The notes under the pieces: generated by a model
Told to the model about the DNA's origin: nothing
Databases searched by the model: none
What the model saw: only the letters and a program-made list of their open reading frames with translations
Made by a program: the position numbers and the translations under genes
Assembly: GCA_016235455.1 (NCBI GenBank)
Contig: JACRKZ010000082.1
Span: forward strand, 1 to 64,000
Length of the DNA stretch: 64,000 bases
Origin: Armatimonadota bacterium
GTDB lineage: Bacteria > Armatimonadota > UBA10988
Direction: 5' to 3'
Part shown: piece by piece, positions 44,701-51,001 of the stretch
Numbering within the stretch: the first letter of the stretch is position 1
Layout: each line of letters begins with the position of its first letter

Positions 44701-45552
44701 GATGTTGGGGTAATCGCGATAGCGCTTGACCGTCGACTGCAGCAACGCCATCTCAGCGTCGGCCGCCGTCGTGGCATTCCACGACAGCACGCCCATGCCG
44801 CCAAGCCCAGGGTCGGCGACCGAATGGAAGCTGCCGCAGTACTGGGGCATCTTGCCGATGGCCTGGTCGCGGTAGCGGTTCAGCAACCACGACGGCTGGC
44901 TGCAACTGATGTTGATGCCGACGGGCAGCATCTGCTCGCGCGCGGCGCGCAGGCCCCAGTCCCACCAGACGTCGTTGAGCAGCCCCTCAGCCGTGTCGAC
45001 CTGATTGACCTCCTGCCAGAAGACCAGCCCGCTGTGGCCCTGCTGCGCCAGCCAGGGGAACTCGGCCGCGGTGTCGTAGGTGGCATCGTTCTGGTCCCGG
45101 GGTCGCTCCCAAGGCCGGTAGTAGAAGCGGAAGCCGTACTTGTCCCAGCGGTCCAGCCACATGGGCACCGGCACCTCGGCGGCAAACTGCGCACCGTCCG
45201 CGACGTGGCGGCCCCGCAGCGTGGCCAGGTCGCGGTCGTCCGCGGCGGCCAGGATGACCACCTCGTGACCCACCCGCGCCGCGGCGGTCCAGCCCTGGCC
45301 GGCCACCTGCCAGGCCCGGCCAACCCGTGTCACGCCCGGCAACAGCGCCAGGTCGGAGTGATACTTGGCGGCCAGGAGCTGTGCGTGCGGCGCGTCTGCA
45401 CAAGTCACCCGCAACACCGAGGCGGCGCCGCCCGGCAAGTCGACTGACGACTGCTGACCACTGACTGGGCCGAAGCCGCGCAGCGCTGTCTGCGGCAGTT
45501 CCTGGGCCCACGCACTGGCCGCCAGCAGACAGATCACCAGCCCAAATCGCAT
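41752..45552 (-). CDS. Very large secreted multidomain glycoside hydrolase (GH42/GH2-like)
   Basis: Exported protein of 1266 residues (signal FGLVICLLAASAWA; GGAGAG before the ATG at 45552). A barrel-like catalytic region begins near residue 130 (MWLDRWDKYGFRFYYRPWE), with candidate acids Glu289 (WLEPHGE) and Glu595 (FSCEPGG). A GH2-type sugar-binding sandwich is inserted between them (LSGAWRVAYPEAD, LYRRTVAVPAAW, VWVNGRKVSETP). Residues ~730-860 resemble the glutamine-amidotransferase-like trimerisation domain of GH42 (VILDTNTTIMEPRLVD). Two more jelly-roll domains end the chain. Splitting of the barrel by a GH2 sandwich is unusual. Upstream of the haem-propeller modules on the same strand, but those have their own promoter. 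Confidence 0.7.
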   Translation of the reverse strand: MRFGLVICLLAASAWAQELPQTALRGFGPVSGQQSSVDLPGGAASVLRVTCADAPHAQLLAAKYHSDLALLPGVTRVGRAWQVAGQGWTAAARVGHEVVILAAADDRDLATLRGRHVADGAQFAAEVPVPMWLDRWDKYGFRFYYRPWERPRDQNDATYDTAAEFPWLAQQGHSGLVFWQEVNQVDTAEGLLNDVWWDWGLRAAREQMLPVGINISCSQPSWLLNRYRDQAIGKMPQYCGSFHSVADPGLGGMGVLSWNATTAADAEMALLQSTVKRYRDYPNITTWLEPHGELKHGAFDILLEHGPVADAGYRRYLRATYGDLATISRRWYGEPGRLPTWDDVRVPELASFLGWGPQAIDLSGAWRVAYPEADSPAAWSSAQFDDSAWPTVVAPGHDRTMFLPRKRALYRRTVAVPAAWRAAHAKRFLYLWDLNQDWGKPVAVWVNGRKVSETPVKHPVPHWVAADVTDVLRDGDNQITLSVPQGYLGYRVYLSGDAPLQYPALGPQRNAQWVDLVDWIGWSRVETCRRGMTMIRQADPNRQITLMAPDGYADGLKQLAVSLGGNFHNTGYMGGFYAEPLPMLMRGAGLPFSCEPGGPASDLPEFKKQLGLWLSEGIQGLDYFIHMGNVMWNQPMREHFEAQQNVIHLIGKFHQPAAQVALLMSARANALTEWPWGDDPSVNLGAGYWRWNVGAVLRSDYQRDAISESDLVPGGSAARYRVILDTNTTIMEPRLVDRVEAWVRAGGTFVTYAQTGRHTPTEPDSWPIARLTGYRVAAIDPVDASRRLAGIDGESILPAADWRDVPANGLSLAKVAPECRDLLRWADGSTAVGLRPMGRGFVVQVGCRFHGRSMFDRVEPGGNSPEMQRLARLMGQLLAWRQVPRVPATVNAEEVLLRSWETNNGLYDVWTLWNQSGTRTVTTDLTFRDRRAPTTLINVRDGQPASATGITLAPYDAVVLLSPKGQLPRAGLRWLELQRSWWRAPVIPANTPPLPEPTARFAHDLSQDWSIRAMAGDEDAAPMAKTEVDDKAWPHDRLGVWTWPGRAGVKRVLFRRRFTVPAAWRDGEVRLWLRSFFNTTFVDQGRIWLDGTLLQDWRADGLQGDDCGGRLTAGSTHTLAVEARCAGAVGGPRGTCWLAFIPKPESTLDLAGAWEPSPDGLSREAPRPLPGAWSGTMARRQVTVPESWRGKRVMLDVDAPTSLLGVIVNGTFVRRHHHLFGPRMMLEIGGWLRYDGPNELELVRSGPGAGEVRSLRLTTYAPGTYP

Positions 45553-45752
45553 CGCGCACTCTCCGCTGCGCCTCTTCGTGCCGACGAGTCGGTCACCTGC
45601 CCCAGCCAGCGCGGGCAGACCGTGTTTTGCGCTGCGCGCGCCGCCGGCCCCATGCCCCGATCCGACGGTATTTCTGCGTGTCGGAGCATTCAACGCTTTC
45701 CGGCAGATCATAGGTCTGGACGTCAGCGCGCAGGTACGTCACACTAAGCCCT

Positions 45753-45772
45753 GATCATGCTGCGGCATGATC
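45753..45772 (+). promoter_or_regulatory. Hairpin directly before the ribosome site of pseudopilin 1
   Basis: GATCATGC and GCATGATC form an 8-base stem with loop TGCG. The stem ends two bases before AGAGGAG, the ribosome site of the pseudopilin gene. It could stabilise the transcript or tune translation. The second pseudopilin lacks it. Confidence 0.4.
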
Positions 45773-45789
45773 GAGAGGAGTAGCACATC

Positions 45790-46488
45790 ATGAAACAGAA
45801 GCGAGCCTTCACGCTCATCGAGCTGCTGGTGGTCATCGCCATCATCGCGATCCTCGCGGCAATCCTGTTCCCGGTGTTTGCCAAGGCCCGGGAGAAGGCG
45901 CGAACCTCGAGCTGCGCGAGCAATGAGAAGCAGATCGGCGTGGCTCTGACGCAGTACGTGCAGGACTACGACGAGCGCTATCCGGCGCGCAACGATGCCC
46001 AGGGCATCTACTGGTCGCAGGTCATTCAGCCCTACGTCAAGAGCACTCAGACCTTCGCCTGCCCGTCGAACACCTACAACGCCAACGCCTGCGTCGGCGT
46101 GATCCAGGGCTATCCAGCCATCCCGCGCTCTTACGGCATCAATGAGCGCATCTGTGTGCAGTCACTGGCCTCGATCAACGCTCCGGCGCAGAAGATCATC
46201 GTGGCCGAGATTGCCCGTCAGAACTGGAACGATGTCGGCAGCAACTGGTGGAGCGGCACCGGCAACTGGGACCAGCTCTTCGCCGGTCACAACCAGATGG
46301 CCAACTACCTGTTCTGCGACGGCCACGTCAAGATCATGAAGCCGACCGCCACCATGGCCTCCTTCAACATGTGGGGTTGGTTCAATGCGGGCGGTCCTGG
46401 CGACCCCGGCGCCGCCGCGCGCATCAACGACGACACCGTCTACCCGAACCCGCTCACCGGGCTCAAGAACCTCGAGAACCTGTACTGA
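45790..46488 (+). CDS. Type II secretion/type IV pilus-like pseudopilin (DUF1559-type), copy 1
   Basis: Exported filament-type protein of 232 residues with a class III leader ([12 protein letters not shown]; processing expected before Phe, with Glu5 of the mature chain) and a single N-terminal helix ending [12 protein letters not shown]. The periplasmic part has the H-x-G or DGHV ending seen in major pseudopilins of this group ([12 protein letters not shown]). AGAGGAG precedes the ATG at 45790. Such proteins are highly expanded in Armatimonadota, Planctomycetota and Lentisphaerota and often are the most abundant surface proteins. Followed by a strong terminator and then a near-identical copy. 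Confidence 0.9.
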   Translation: MKQKRAFTLIELLVVIAIIAILAAILFPVFAKAREKARTSSCASNEKQIGVALTQYVQDYDERYPARNDAQGIYWSQVIQPYVKSTQTFACPSNTYNANACVGVIQGYPAIPRSYGINERICVQSLASINAPAQKIIVAEIARQNWNDVGSNWWSGTGNWDQLFAGHNQMANYLFCDGHVKIMKPTATMASFNMWGWFNAGGPGDPGAAARINDDTVYPNPLTGLKNLENLY

Positions 46489-46524
46489 TGACCAGCTGAG
46501 GCTCTGCCCGGCGGAGCCAGCGCG

Positions 46525-46567
46525 ACGGTGCCCGCGGCCCAGTGCCGCGGGCACCGTTCTTTTGTTG
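46525..46567 (+). terminator. Intrinsic terminator after pseudopilin 1
   Basis: A 14-base perfect stem (46525-46538 with 46544-46557) around the loop CCAGT is followed by TCTTTTGTTG. It ends the first pseudopilin transcript, so the second copy needs its own promoter. Confidence 0.88.
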
Positions 46568-46634
46568 GGGCCAACCCAGACTACGAAATAGCAGTGCATC
46601 ACAGTGAGAATATAGGCACGGCCAGCAGCATGAC

Positions 46635-46646
46635 AATGTCGACATT
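46635..46646. promoter_or_regulatory. 12-base palindrome in AT-rich upstream region, possible operator
   Basis: AATGTCGACATT is a perfect palindrome flanked by TGAC on the left and CTGTCA on the right, giving a longer imperfect dyad. It lies in an unusually AT-rich stretch (about 46570-46705) upstream of the candidate promoter of pseudopilin 2. Confidence 0.4.
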
Positions 46647-46671
46647 CTGTCACAGCGCGACCTATTTCGTC

Positions 46672-46700
46672 TTGATTTTAGGATTGATACTCGCCATTAT
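46672..46700 (+). promoter_or_regulatory. Candidate promoter for pseudopilin 2
   Basis: TTGATT (46672-46677) and CATTAT (46695-46700) are 17 bases apart in AT-rich DNA. The start would lie about 55 bases before the ATG at 46763. Confidence 0.45.
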
Positions 46701-46762
46701 TGGGAAGAAGATCCATACTGAGCGGGTCGCCGGTTCTGACCAACGACAAGGAGTATCGCACC

Positions 46763-47461
46763 ATGACCAAGAAACGAGCTTTCACGCTCATCGAGCTGCT
46801 GGTGGTCATCGCCATCATCGCGATCCTCGCGGCAATCCTGTTCCCGGTGTTTGCCAAGGCCCGCGAGAAGGCTCGAACTGCCAGTTGCGCAAGCAATGAG
46901 AAGCAGATCGGCATCGCGCTGACGCAATACGTGCAGGACTACGACGAAATGTACCCGGCGCGCAACGACGCCCAGGGCATCTACTGGTCGCAGGTCATTC
47001 AGCCGTACGTCAAGAGCACGCAGACCTTTGCCTGCCCGTCGAACACCTACAACGCCAACGCGAGCGTCGGCGTGATCCAGGGCTATCCGGCCATCCCGCG
47101 CTCCTATGGCATCAATGAGCGCGTCTGTGTGCAGTCGTTGGCCTCGATAAACGCTCCGGCGCAGAAGATCATCGTGGCTGAGATCGCCCGTCAGAACTGG
47201 AACGACGTTGGCAGCAACTGGTGGAGCGGCACCGGCAACTGGGACCAGCTCTTCGCCGGCCACAACCAGATGGCCAACTACCTGTTCTGCGACGGCCACG
47301 TCAAGCTCATGAAGCCGACCGCCACCATGGCCAGCTTCAACATGTGGGGTTGGTTCAACGCGGGTGGTCCTGGCGACCCCGGTGGCGCCGGGCGCATCAA
47401 CGACGACACCGTCTACCCGAACCCGCTCACCGGGCTCAAGAACCTCGAGAACCTGTACTGA
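46763..47461 (+). CDS. Pseudopilin (DUF1559-type), copy 2
   Basis: Protein of 232 residues, the same length as copy 1 and differing at only 10 positions by my count (about 96% identical). The differences are KQ/TK at 2-3, and S/A, V/I, R/M, C/S, I/V, I/L and two A/G changes. Leader [11 protein letters not shown] and helix are intact. AAGGAG lies upstream of the ATG. The coding copies are nearly identical while the upstream regions are not, so the promoters may differ. The single Cys in copy 1 (NANACVG) is Ser here, which may matter for disulphide formation. Confidence 0.9.
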   Translation: MTKKRAFTLIELLVVIAIIAILAAILFPVFAKAREKARTASCASNEKQIGIALTQYVQDYDEMYPARNDAQGIYWSQVIQPYVKSTQTFACPSNTYNANASVGVIQGYPAIPRSYGINERVCVQSLASINAPAQKIIVAEIARQNWNDVGSNWWSGTGNWDQLFAGHNQMANYLFCDGHVKLMKPTATMASFNMWGWFNAGGPGDPGGAGRINDDTVYPNPLTGLKNLENLY

Positions 47462-47500
47462 TCTGCTAGCTGCCGTCCGCCCAGCGGACCAGCCAAGGCA

Positions 47501-47540
47501 CAGCGCCCGCGGTCATTGACTGCCGGGCGCTGTTGCATTT
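47501..47540 (+). terminator. Probable terminator after pseudopilin 2
   Basis: CAGCGCCCG (47501-47509) pairs with CGGGCGCTG (47524-47532) across a 14-base loop, followed by TTGCATTT. Weaker than the terminator of copy 1 because of the larger loop and interrupted T-run. Confidence 0.55.
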
Positions 47541-47570
47541 GGGCCGGATTCGATCTACCGTCGGGCCATC

Positions 47571-49802
47571 ATGACTTACCCACAACGCCTGGCCATACTC
47601 CGCGCGAACAAGCTGGAGCAGGTGCGCCGGAAGCTGGAACTGAGCGGACCGCGCGACGCCGACGAGCAGGGCATGGTGCCACTGCCCGACGAGGCGGCCG
47701 AGATCGTTGAGGCCGTCAGCGGCTCCGGCGTGGCGGTGCGCGATGTCATCCTGCGCGGCTTCGAGCCCAAGGCCAACCACCTCAGCGGCGGGTTCTTCGG
47801 CCCGGCGGCCTGCGGCGCCAACTTCCGCCGGCTGCTCGACGCGCACCCGGTCTACCTGCACCCGGCCAACGCCATGGCCGGCGTGTATATGGTCAACTTC
47901 CTCTCCTACCGCCGGCCGCACTGGAACCCCGACTACGACTTCTCCGAGCTTCACGCCGAACAGGCCTTGTACAAGCTCGACGCGGGCATCGGCGGTGTGC
48001 AGCACTTCTGCCCTGACCTGGCCATCGGCCTCGAGCTCGGCTGGGGCGGCTTGTTGGCCAAGGTCGACGCTCATCGGCCCGAGCATCCCGAGGCCGCGGG
48101 GTTCTACGACGGGCTGGAGTCGGTCATCGTCGGCGTGCAAGGCTGGATCGCCCGACATGCGGTCGCGGCGCGCGAACAGGCAGCGGCGTGCAAGCAGGCA
48201 GCGGCGCGCGAGCAGGCCACCGGTGACCCGACATACACGGACAACCTGCTGGCCATCGCCGAGGCCTGCGAGCACATCGTCTCCGCGCCGCCGGCGACGT
48301 TCCGCGAGGCCTGCCAGTGGCTGGTCTTCTTCCAGGCCGTGGCCAAGATGTACAACGGCAGCGGCGAGTGGGGGCAGCTCGACGAGCTGCTGCGCCCCTA
48401 CTACGAGGCCGACCGCGCTGCCGGGCGGCTGGACGACGACGAAGCCGTGTTCTATCTGGCGTGCCTGCTGCTCAGCGAAACCGCTTACATCCAACTCGGC
48501 GGCCGCGCGGCCGATGGGCACGATCTGAGCAGCCGGGTCTCGCACCTGGTGCTCGAAGCCGCGCACCAGCTCGCCACGCCGTGCAACATCGGCGTGCGCG
48601 TGGGCAGCGCGTGCAGCGCCGACCTGCTCAGCGCGGGCGTGGCCAAGGTCTTCCGCGACCGCGACGGCTGCCCCAAGTTCATCGGCGACGACGCGGTGAA
48701 CGCGGGCTTCGAGCGGCTCGGCTACAGCCCCGAGACGGCCCGCTCGCGCACCTTCTCCGGCTGCCACTGGCTGGCCGTGCCGGGCCGCGAGTACGGCATG
48801 GCCGACATGATCAAGATCGACCTGGCCCAGATCCTCGACGTCGCGTTGCGAGATGTCGAGTCGGCGCCGGCGCCCAGCGTCGACCTGCTATGGCAACGCT
48901 TCGAGCACCATCTGCAGCGCTCGGCGGCGACCATCGCCGCGGGCATCGACGTGCATCTGGCACACATGGGCGAGGTCTTCCCCGAGCTGGTGCTCGACCT
49001 GTTCTGCCACGGGCCGGTGGAGCGTGGGCTCGATGCCTCGGCCGGCGGGGTCGACTTCTACACCATCTGTGTCGACGGCGCCAGCCTGGCCACGGTGGCC
49101 GACTCCTTCGCCGCGCTCGAGCAGCGCGTGGAGACCGAAGGGCGAATGAGCTGGACCGAGTTGCTGCGCCATCTGGACGCCAACTGGTCTGGGCCCGACG
49201 GCGAACGCGCGCGGGCCATGATGCGCGGCATCCGGCGCTTTGGCAGCGGCGGCTCGCTGGCCGACACATGGGCCGAGCGCATCTCCGCGACCTTCACGCG
49301 CATGGTGGCCGGCCCCACGCCGGGCGGCGCAACCATGGTGCCGGGCCTGTTCTCCTGGGCCAAGGTCATCGACTTCGGCAAGCGGCTGCGCGCCACGCCC
49401 AACGGCCGGCGCGCGGGCGAGCCGGTGTCGCACGGGCCCAACCCCGAGGCCGGCTGCAACGGTGGCCTGCCGGGCACACCCTCGCAAATGGCCAGCGCCG
49501 TGGCACGCGTGCAGCCGGGCTACGGCAACACCGCACCGCTGCAACTGGACATGGACCCCGGCGTTGGCGACACCGGGGCCGGCCGCCAGCGCGTCGAGGC
49601 GCTGCTGCGCGCGCATTTCGAGCTGGGCGGCACGATGATCAACCTCAACGTCATGGATCGTGAGGCCTTGCTGGCGGCCCTGGCCGAGCCCGAGCACCAT
49701 CCCGACCTGATCGTTCGCGTGACCGGCTTCAGCGCGTACTTCGCCAGTTTGTCCGATGAGCTGAAGCGGTATGTGATTGACCGTGTGGTGGGCGAGCAGT
49801 AA
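47571..49802 (+). CDS. Glycyl-radical enzyme (pyruvate formate-lyase family) with atypical active site
   Basis: Cytoplasmic oxygen-sensitive radical enzyme of 743 residues. The C-terminal glycyl-radical loop RVTGFSAYF (Gly719) is clear. The thiyl-radical cysteine is probably Cys398 in TFSGCHWLAVPG. Typical eliminases have GCVE and formate-lyase has two adjacent cysteines, so the HW following Cys here is non-canonical. The chain is somewhat shorter than most family members (~780-850). Residues ~199-216 are a triplicated six-residue unit (AAREQA/AACKQA/AAREQA). The ATG at 47571 lacks a clear ribosome site. No radical-SAM activase is adjacent, though one is required. The reaction is unknown; I would not call it pyruvate formate-lyase. 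Confidence 0.8.
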   Translation: MTYPQRLAILRANKLEQVRRKLELSGPRDADEQGMVPLPDEAAEIVEAVSGSGVAVRDVILRGFEPKANHLSGGFFGPAACGANFRRLLDAHPVYLHPANAMAGVYMVNFLSYRRPHWNPDYDFSELHAEQALYKLDAGIGGVQHFCPDLAIGLELGWGGLLAKVDAHRPEHPEAAGFYDGLESVIVGVQGWIARHAVAAREQAAACKQAAAREQATGDPTYTDNLLAIAEACEHIVSAPPATFREACQWLVFFQAVAKMYNGSGEWGQLDELLRPYYEADRAAGRLDDDEAVFYLACLLLSETAYIQLGGRAADGHDLSSRVSHLVLEAAHQLATPCNIGVRVGSACSADLLSAGVAKVFRDRDGCPKFIGDDAVNAGFERLGYSPETARSRTFSGCHWLAVPGREYGMADMIKIDLAQILDVALRDVESAPAPSVDLLWQRFEHHLQRSAATIAAGIDVHLAHMGEVFPELVLDLFCHGPVERGLDASAGGVDFYTICVDGASLATVADSFAALEQRVETEGRMSWTELLRHLDANWSGPDGERARAMMRGIRRFGSGGSLADTWAERISATFTRMVAGPTPGGATMVPGLFSWAKVIDFGKRLRATPNGRRAGEPVSHGPNPEAGCNGGLPGTPSQMASAVARVQPGYGNTAPLQLDMDPGVGDTGAGRQRVEALLRAHFELGGTMINLNVMDREALLAALAEPEHHPDLIVRVTGFSAYFASLSDELKRYVIDRVVGEQ
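48165..48218 (+). repeat. Three tandem 18-base repeats inside the glycyl-radical enzyme gene
   Basis: Units at 48165-48182, 48183-48200 and 48201-48218 begin GCGGCG and end CAGGC(A/C). They encode AAREQA, AACKQA and AAREQA in a helical insert. In-frame slippage products of this kind may vary between strains. Confidence 0.8.
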
Positions 49803-49836
49803 GTAGGAAGGGATCGGCGGCCGTTCATGGAATAGC

Positions 49837-49879
49837 CATGCGAAGGCGCCTCCTCGGCCGCCTCAGGGGACTTCGCATG
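49837..49879 (+). promoter_or_regulatory. Hairpin enclosing ribosome site and start codon of the degenerate pseudopilin gene
   Basis: CATGCGAAG (49837-49845) and CTTCGCATG (49871-49879) are perfect 9-base complements. The right arm contains the chosen start codon (49877-49879), and the 25-base loop contains the ribosome site AGGGGA (49865-49870). Folding would hide the start codon. Confidence 0.45.
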
Positions 49880-50542
49880 AACGCAAGACCGTCGATGACG
49901 ACTCGGGAGCTGCTGCTGTCGGCCGTGGCGGTGGCCGTTCTGAGCACCGCGCTATGGCCCGCGATCCGCCAGGTTCGCGAGCACGCCGAGGCCGATGACC
50001 AGTGCCGGACCAACCTCAAGCAGGTCGCCCTGGGCGTGCTGATGTACTCGGAAGACTACGACTCGAAGCTACCCGCCGAGAGCCAGGCGGGCACCCAGCC
50101 GCAGGACTGGCGCGACGCGATCTACCCATACATTAAGAACGACGAGGTGCTGCAGTGCCCGCTGTGGCAAGGCGAGAAGCGCTCCAGCTACGGGTACAAC
50201 GGCTTCTACCTGAGCTACCGCAGGCGCGGTCGGATGGACGCCCCGGCCCAGACGGTCCTGCTCTGCGATGCCGGGCGCGACGACGCTGGTGAGACGCTCA
50301 AGAAGTACTACCACGTCGACCCACCGGCCATGGCCACGCACAAGTGGGTCGTGCGGCCCGACTTCAGGCACCAAGGCTGCAACGTCGCTTACGTCGATGG
50401 CCACGTCAAGCTGACGCCGACTGGCGACTTCTACCCCAGCACCGTCGCTGAGGGCGGCACCTGGAAGGGCGATGCCAAGAACCCGCCCAACCTCAAGAAG
50501 CCACCGGCGGTGGACCGCTGGTGGAGCGGCAACGGCAAGTGA
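49877..50542 (+). CDS. Pseudopilin-like protein with degenerate leader
   Basis: Protein of 221 residues related to the DUF1559-type pseudopilins: QCRTNLKQVALGVLMYSEDYDSKLP, a YGYNGFYLSY middle and the closing GCNVAYVDGHVKL. The leader is altered: MTTRELLLSAVAVAVLSTALWP stands where [16 protein letters not shown] is expected. Only the Glu-Leu-Leu and helix length are kept, so prepilin-peptidase processing is doubtful. The ATG at 49877 has AGGGGA 6 bases upstream; an ATG at 49838 would give a longer Arg-rich start. It lies 74 bases after the glycyl-radical enzyme gene on the same strand. Likely a minor pseudopilin or a simply membrane-anchored derivative. Confidence 0.78.
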   Translation: MNARPSMTTRELLLSAVAVAVLSTALWPAIRQVREHAEADDQCRTNLKQVALGVLMYSEDYDSKLPAESQAGTQPQDWRDAIYPYIKNDEVLQCPLWQGEKRSSYGYNGFYLSYRRRGRMDAPAQTVLLCDAGRDDAGETLKKYYHVDPPAMATHKWVVRPDFRHQGCNVAYVDGHVKLTPTGDFYPSTVAEGGTWKGDAKNPPNLKKPPAVDRWWSGNGK

Positions 50543-51001
50543 CGTCTGTCAATGCAGACACGCGCCCGGGCCGCGCCGGAGCACCATCTGGCCGGGCGGA
50601 ATGGCGCTCTACAGCGGACATCAAGCGCTGGCGCCGCTACGCCAAGCTCCAACTCTCATCGTTACCCACAAGTGCCGGTCGGGGCTGTGATGTCCAGATC
50701 AGCGCTGCCAGTGCCGGTACGCCAATCTCCAGATTGGCATCGGCCGGAGGCGAAGCCGCAGGTCGACATCGCGGCGGACCGGTGGCCAACGGTGGTCCTT
50801 CGGACCACTGCCAATCTGGAGATTGGCGTACCGGCGTTAGCACCTGATGACCGGTGTGCAATCGGCATTCGATTCCATCCCCGACCACCGCCCACCAGAA
50901 CGCCGAATCAGTTGCGTCCGTGGTCGGCCCGCCCGGCGCGCGGGAGCCATAGCCAAGGCCGACGCGGATCTGCTATAACTCCCCGAGGAGCGCAGCTAAC
51001 C
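50543..51001. other. Gene-free region with nested inverted repeat
   Basis: This 459-base space holds no credible gene. It contains a 26-base inverted repeat (50713-50835), a short related copy TACGCCAAGCTCCA (50638-50651) and a candidate promoter for the next gene, TAGCCA (50950-50955) and TATAAC (50974-50979) 18 bases apart. That promoter would start transcription almost at the ribosome site GAGGAG (50985-50990). Confidence 0.65.
50713..50835. repeat. Nested inverted repeat, possible MITE-like or RNA-structure element
   Basis: The 26-base arms 50713-50738 and 50810-50835 are exact reverse complements. Each arm itself contains an 18-base palindrome (GCCAATCT-CC-AGATTGGC on the left, the complement on the right). 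The 71-base interior holds another perfect hairpin, GTGGTCC-TTC-GGACCAC (50792-50808). No target-site duplication is evident. Confidence 0.8.

Noticed and set aside
47571..49802. Calling the glycyl-radical enzyme pyruvate formate-lyase
   Set aside because: It lacks the adjacent Cys-Cys pair of that enzyme and has GCHW instead.
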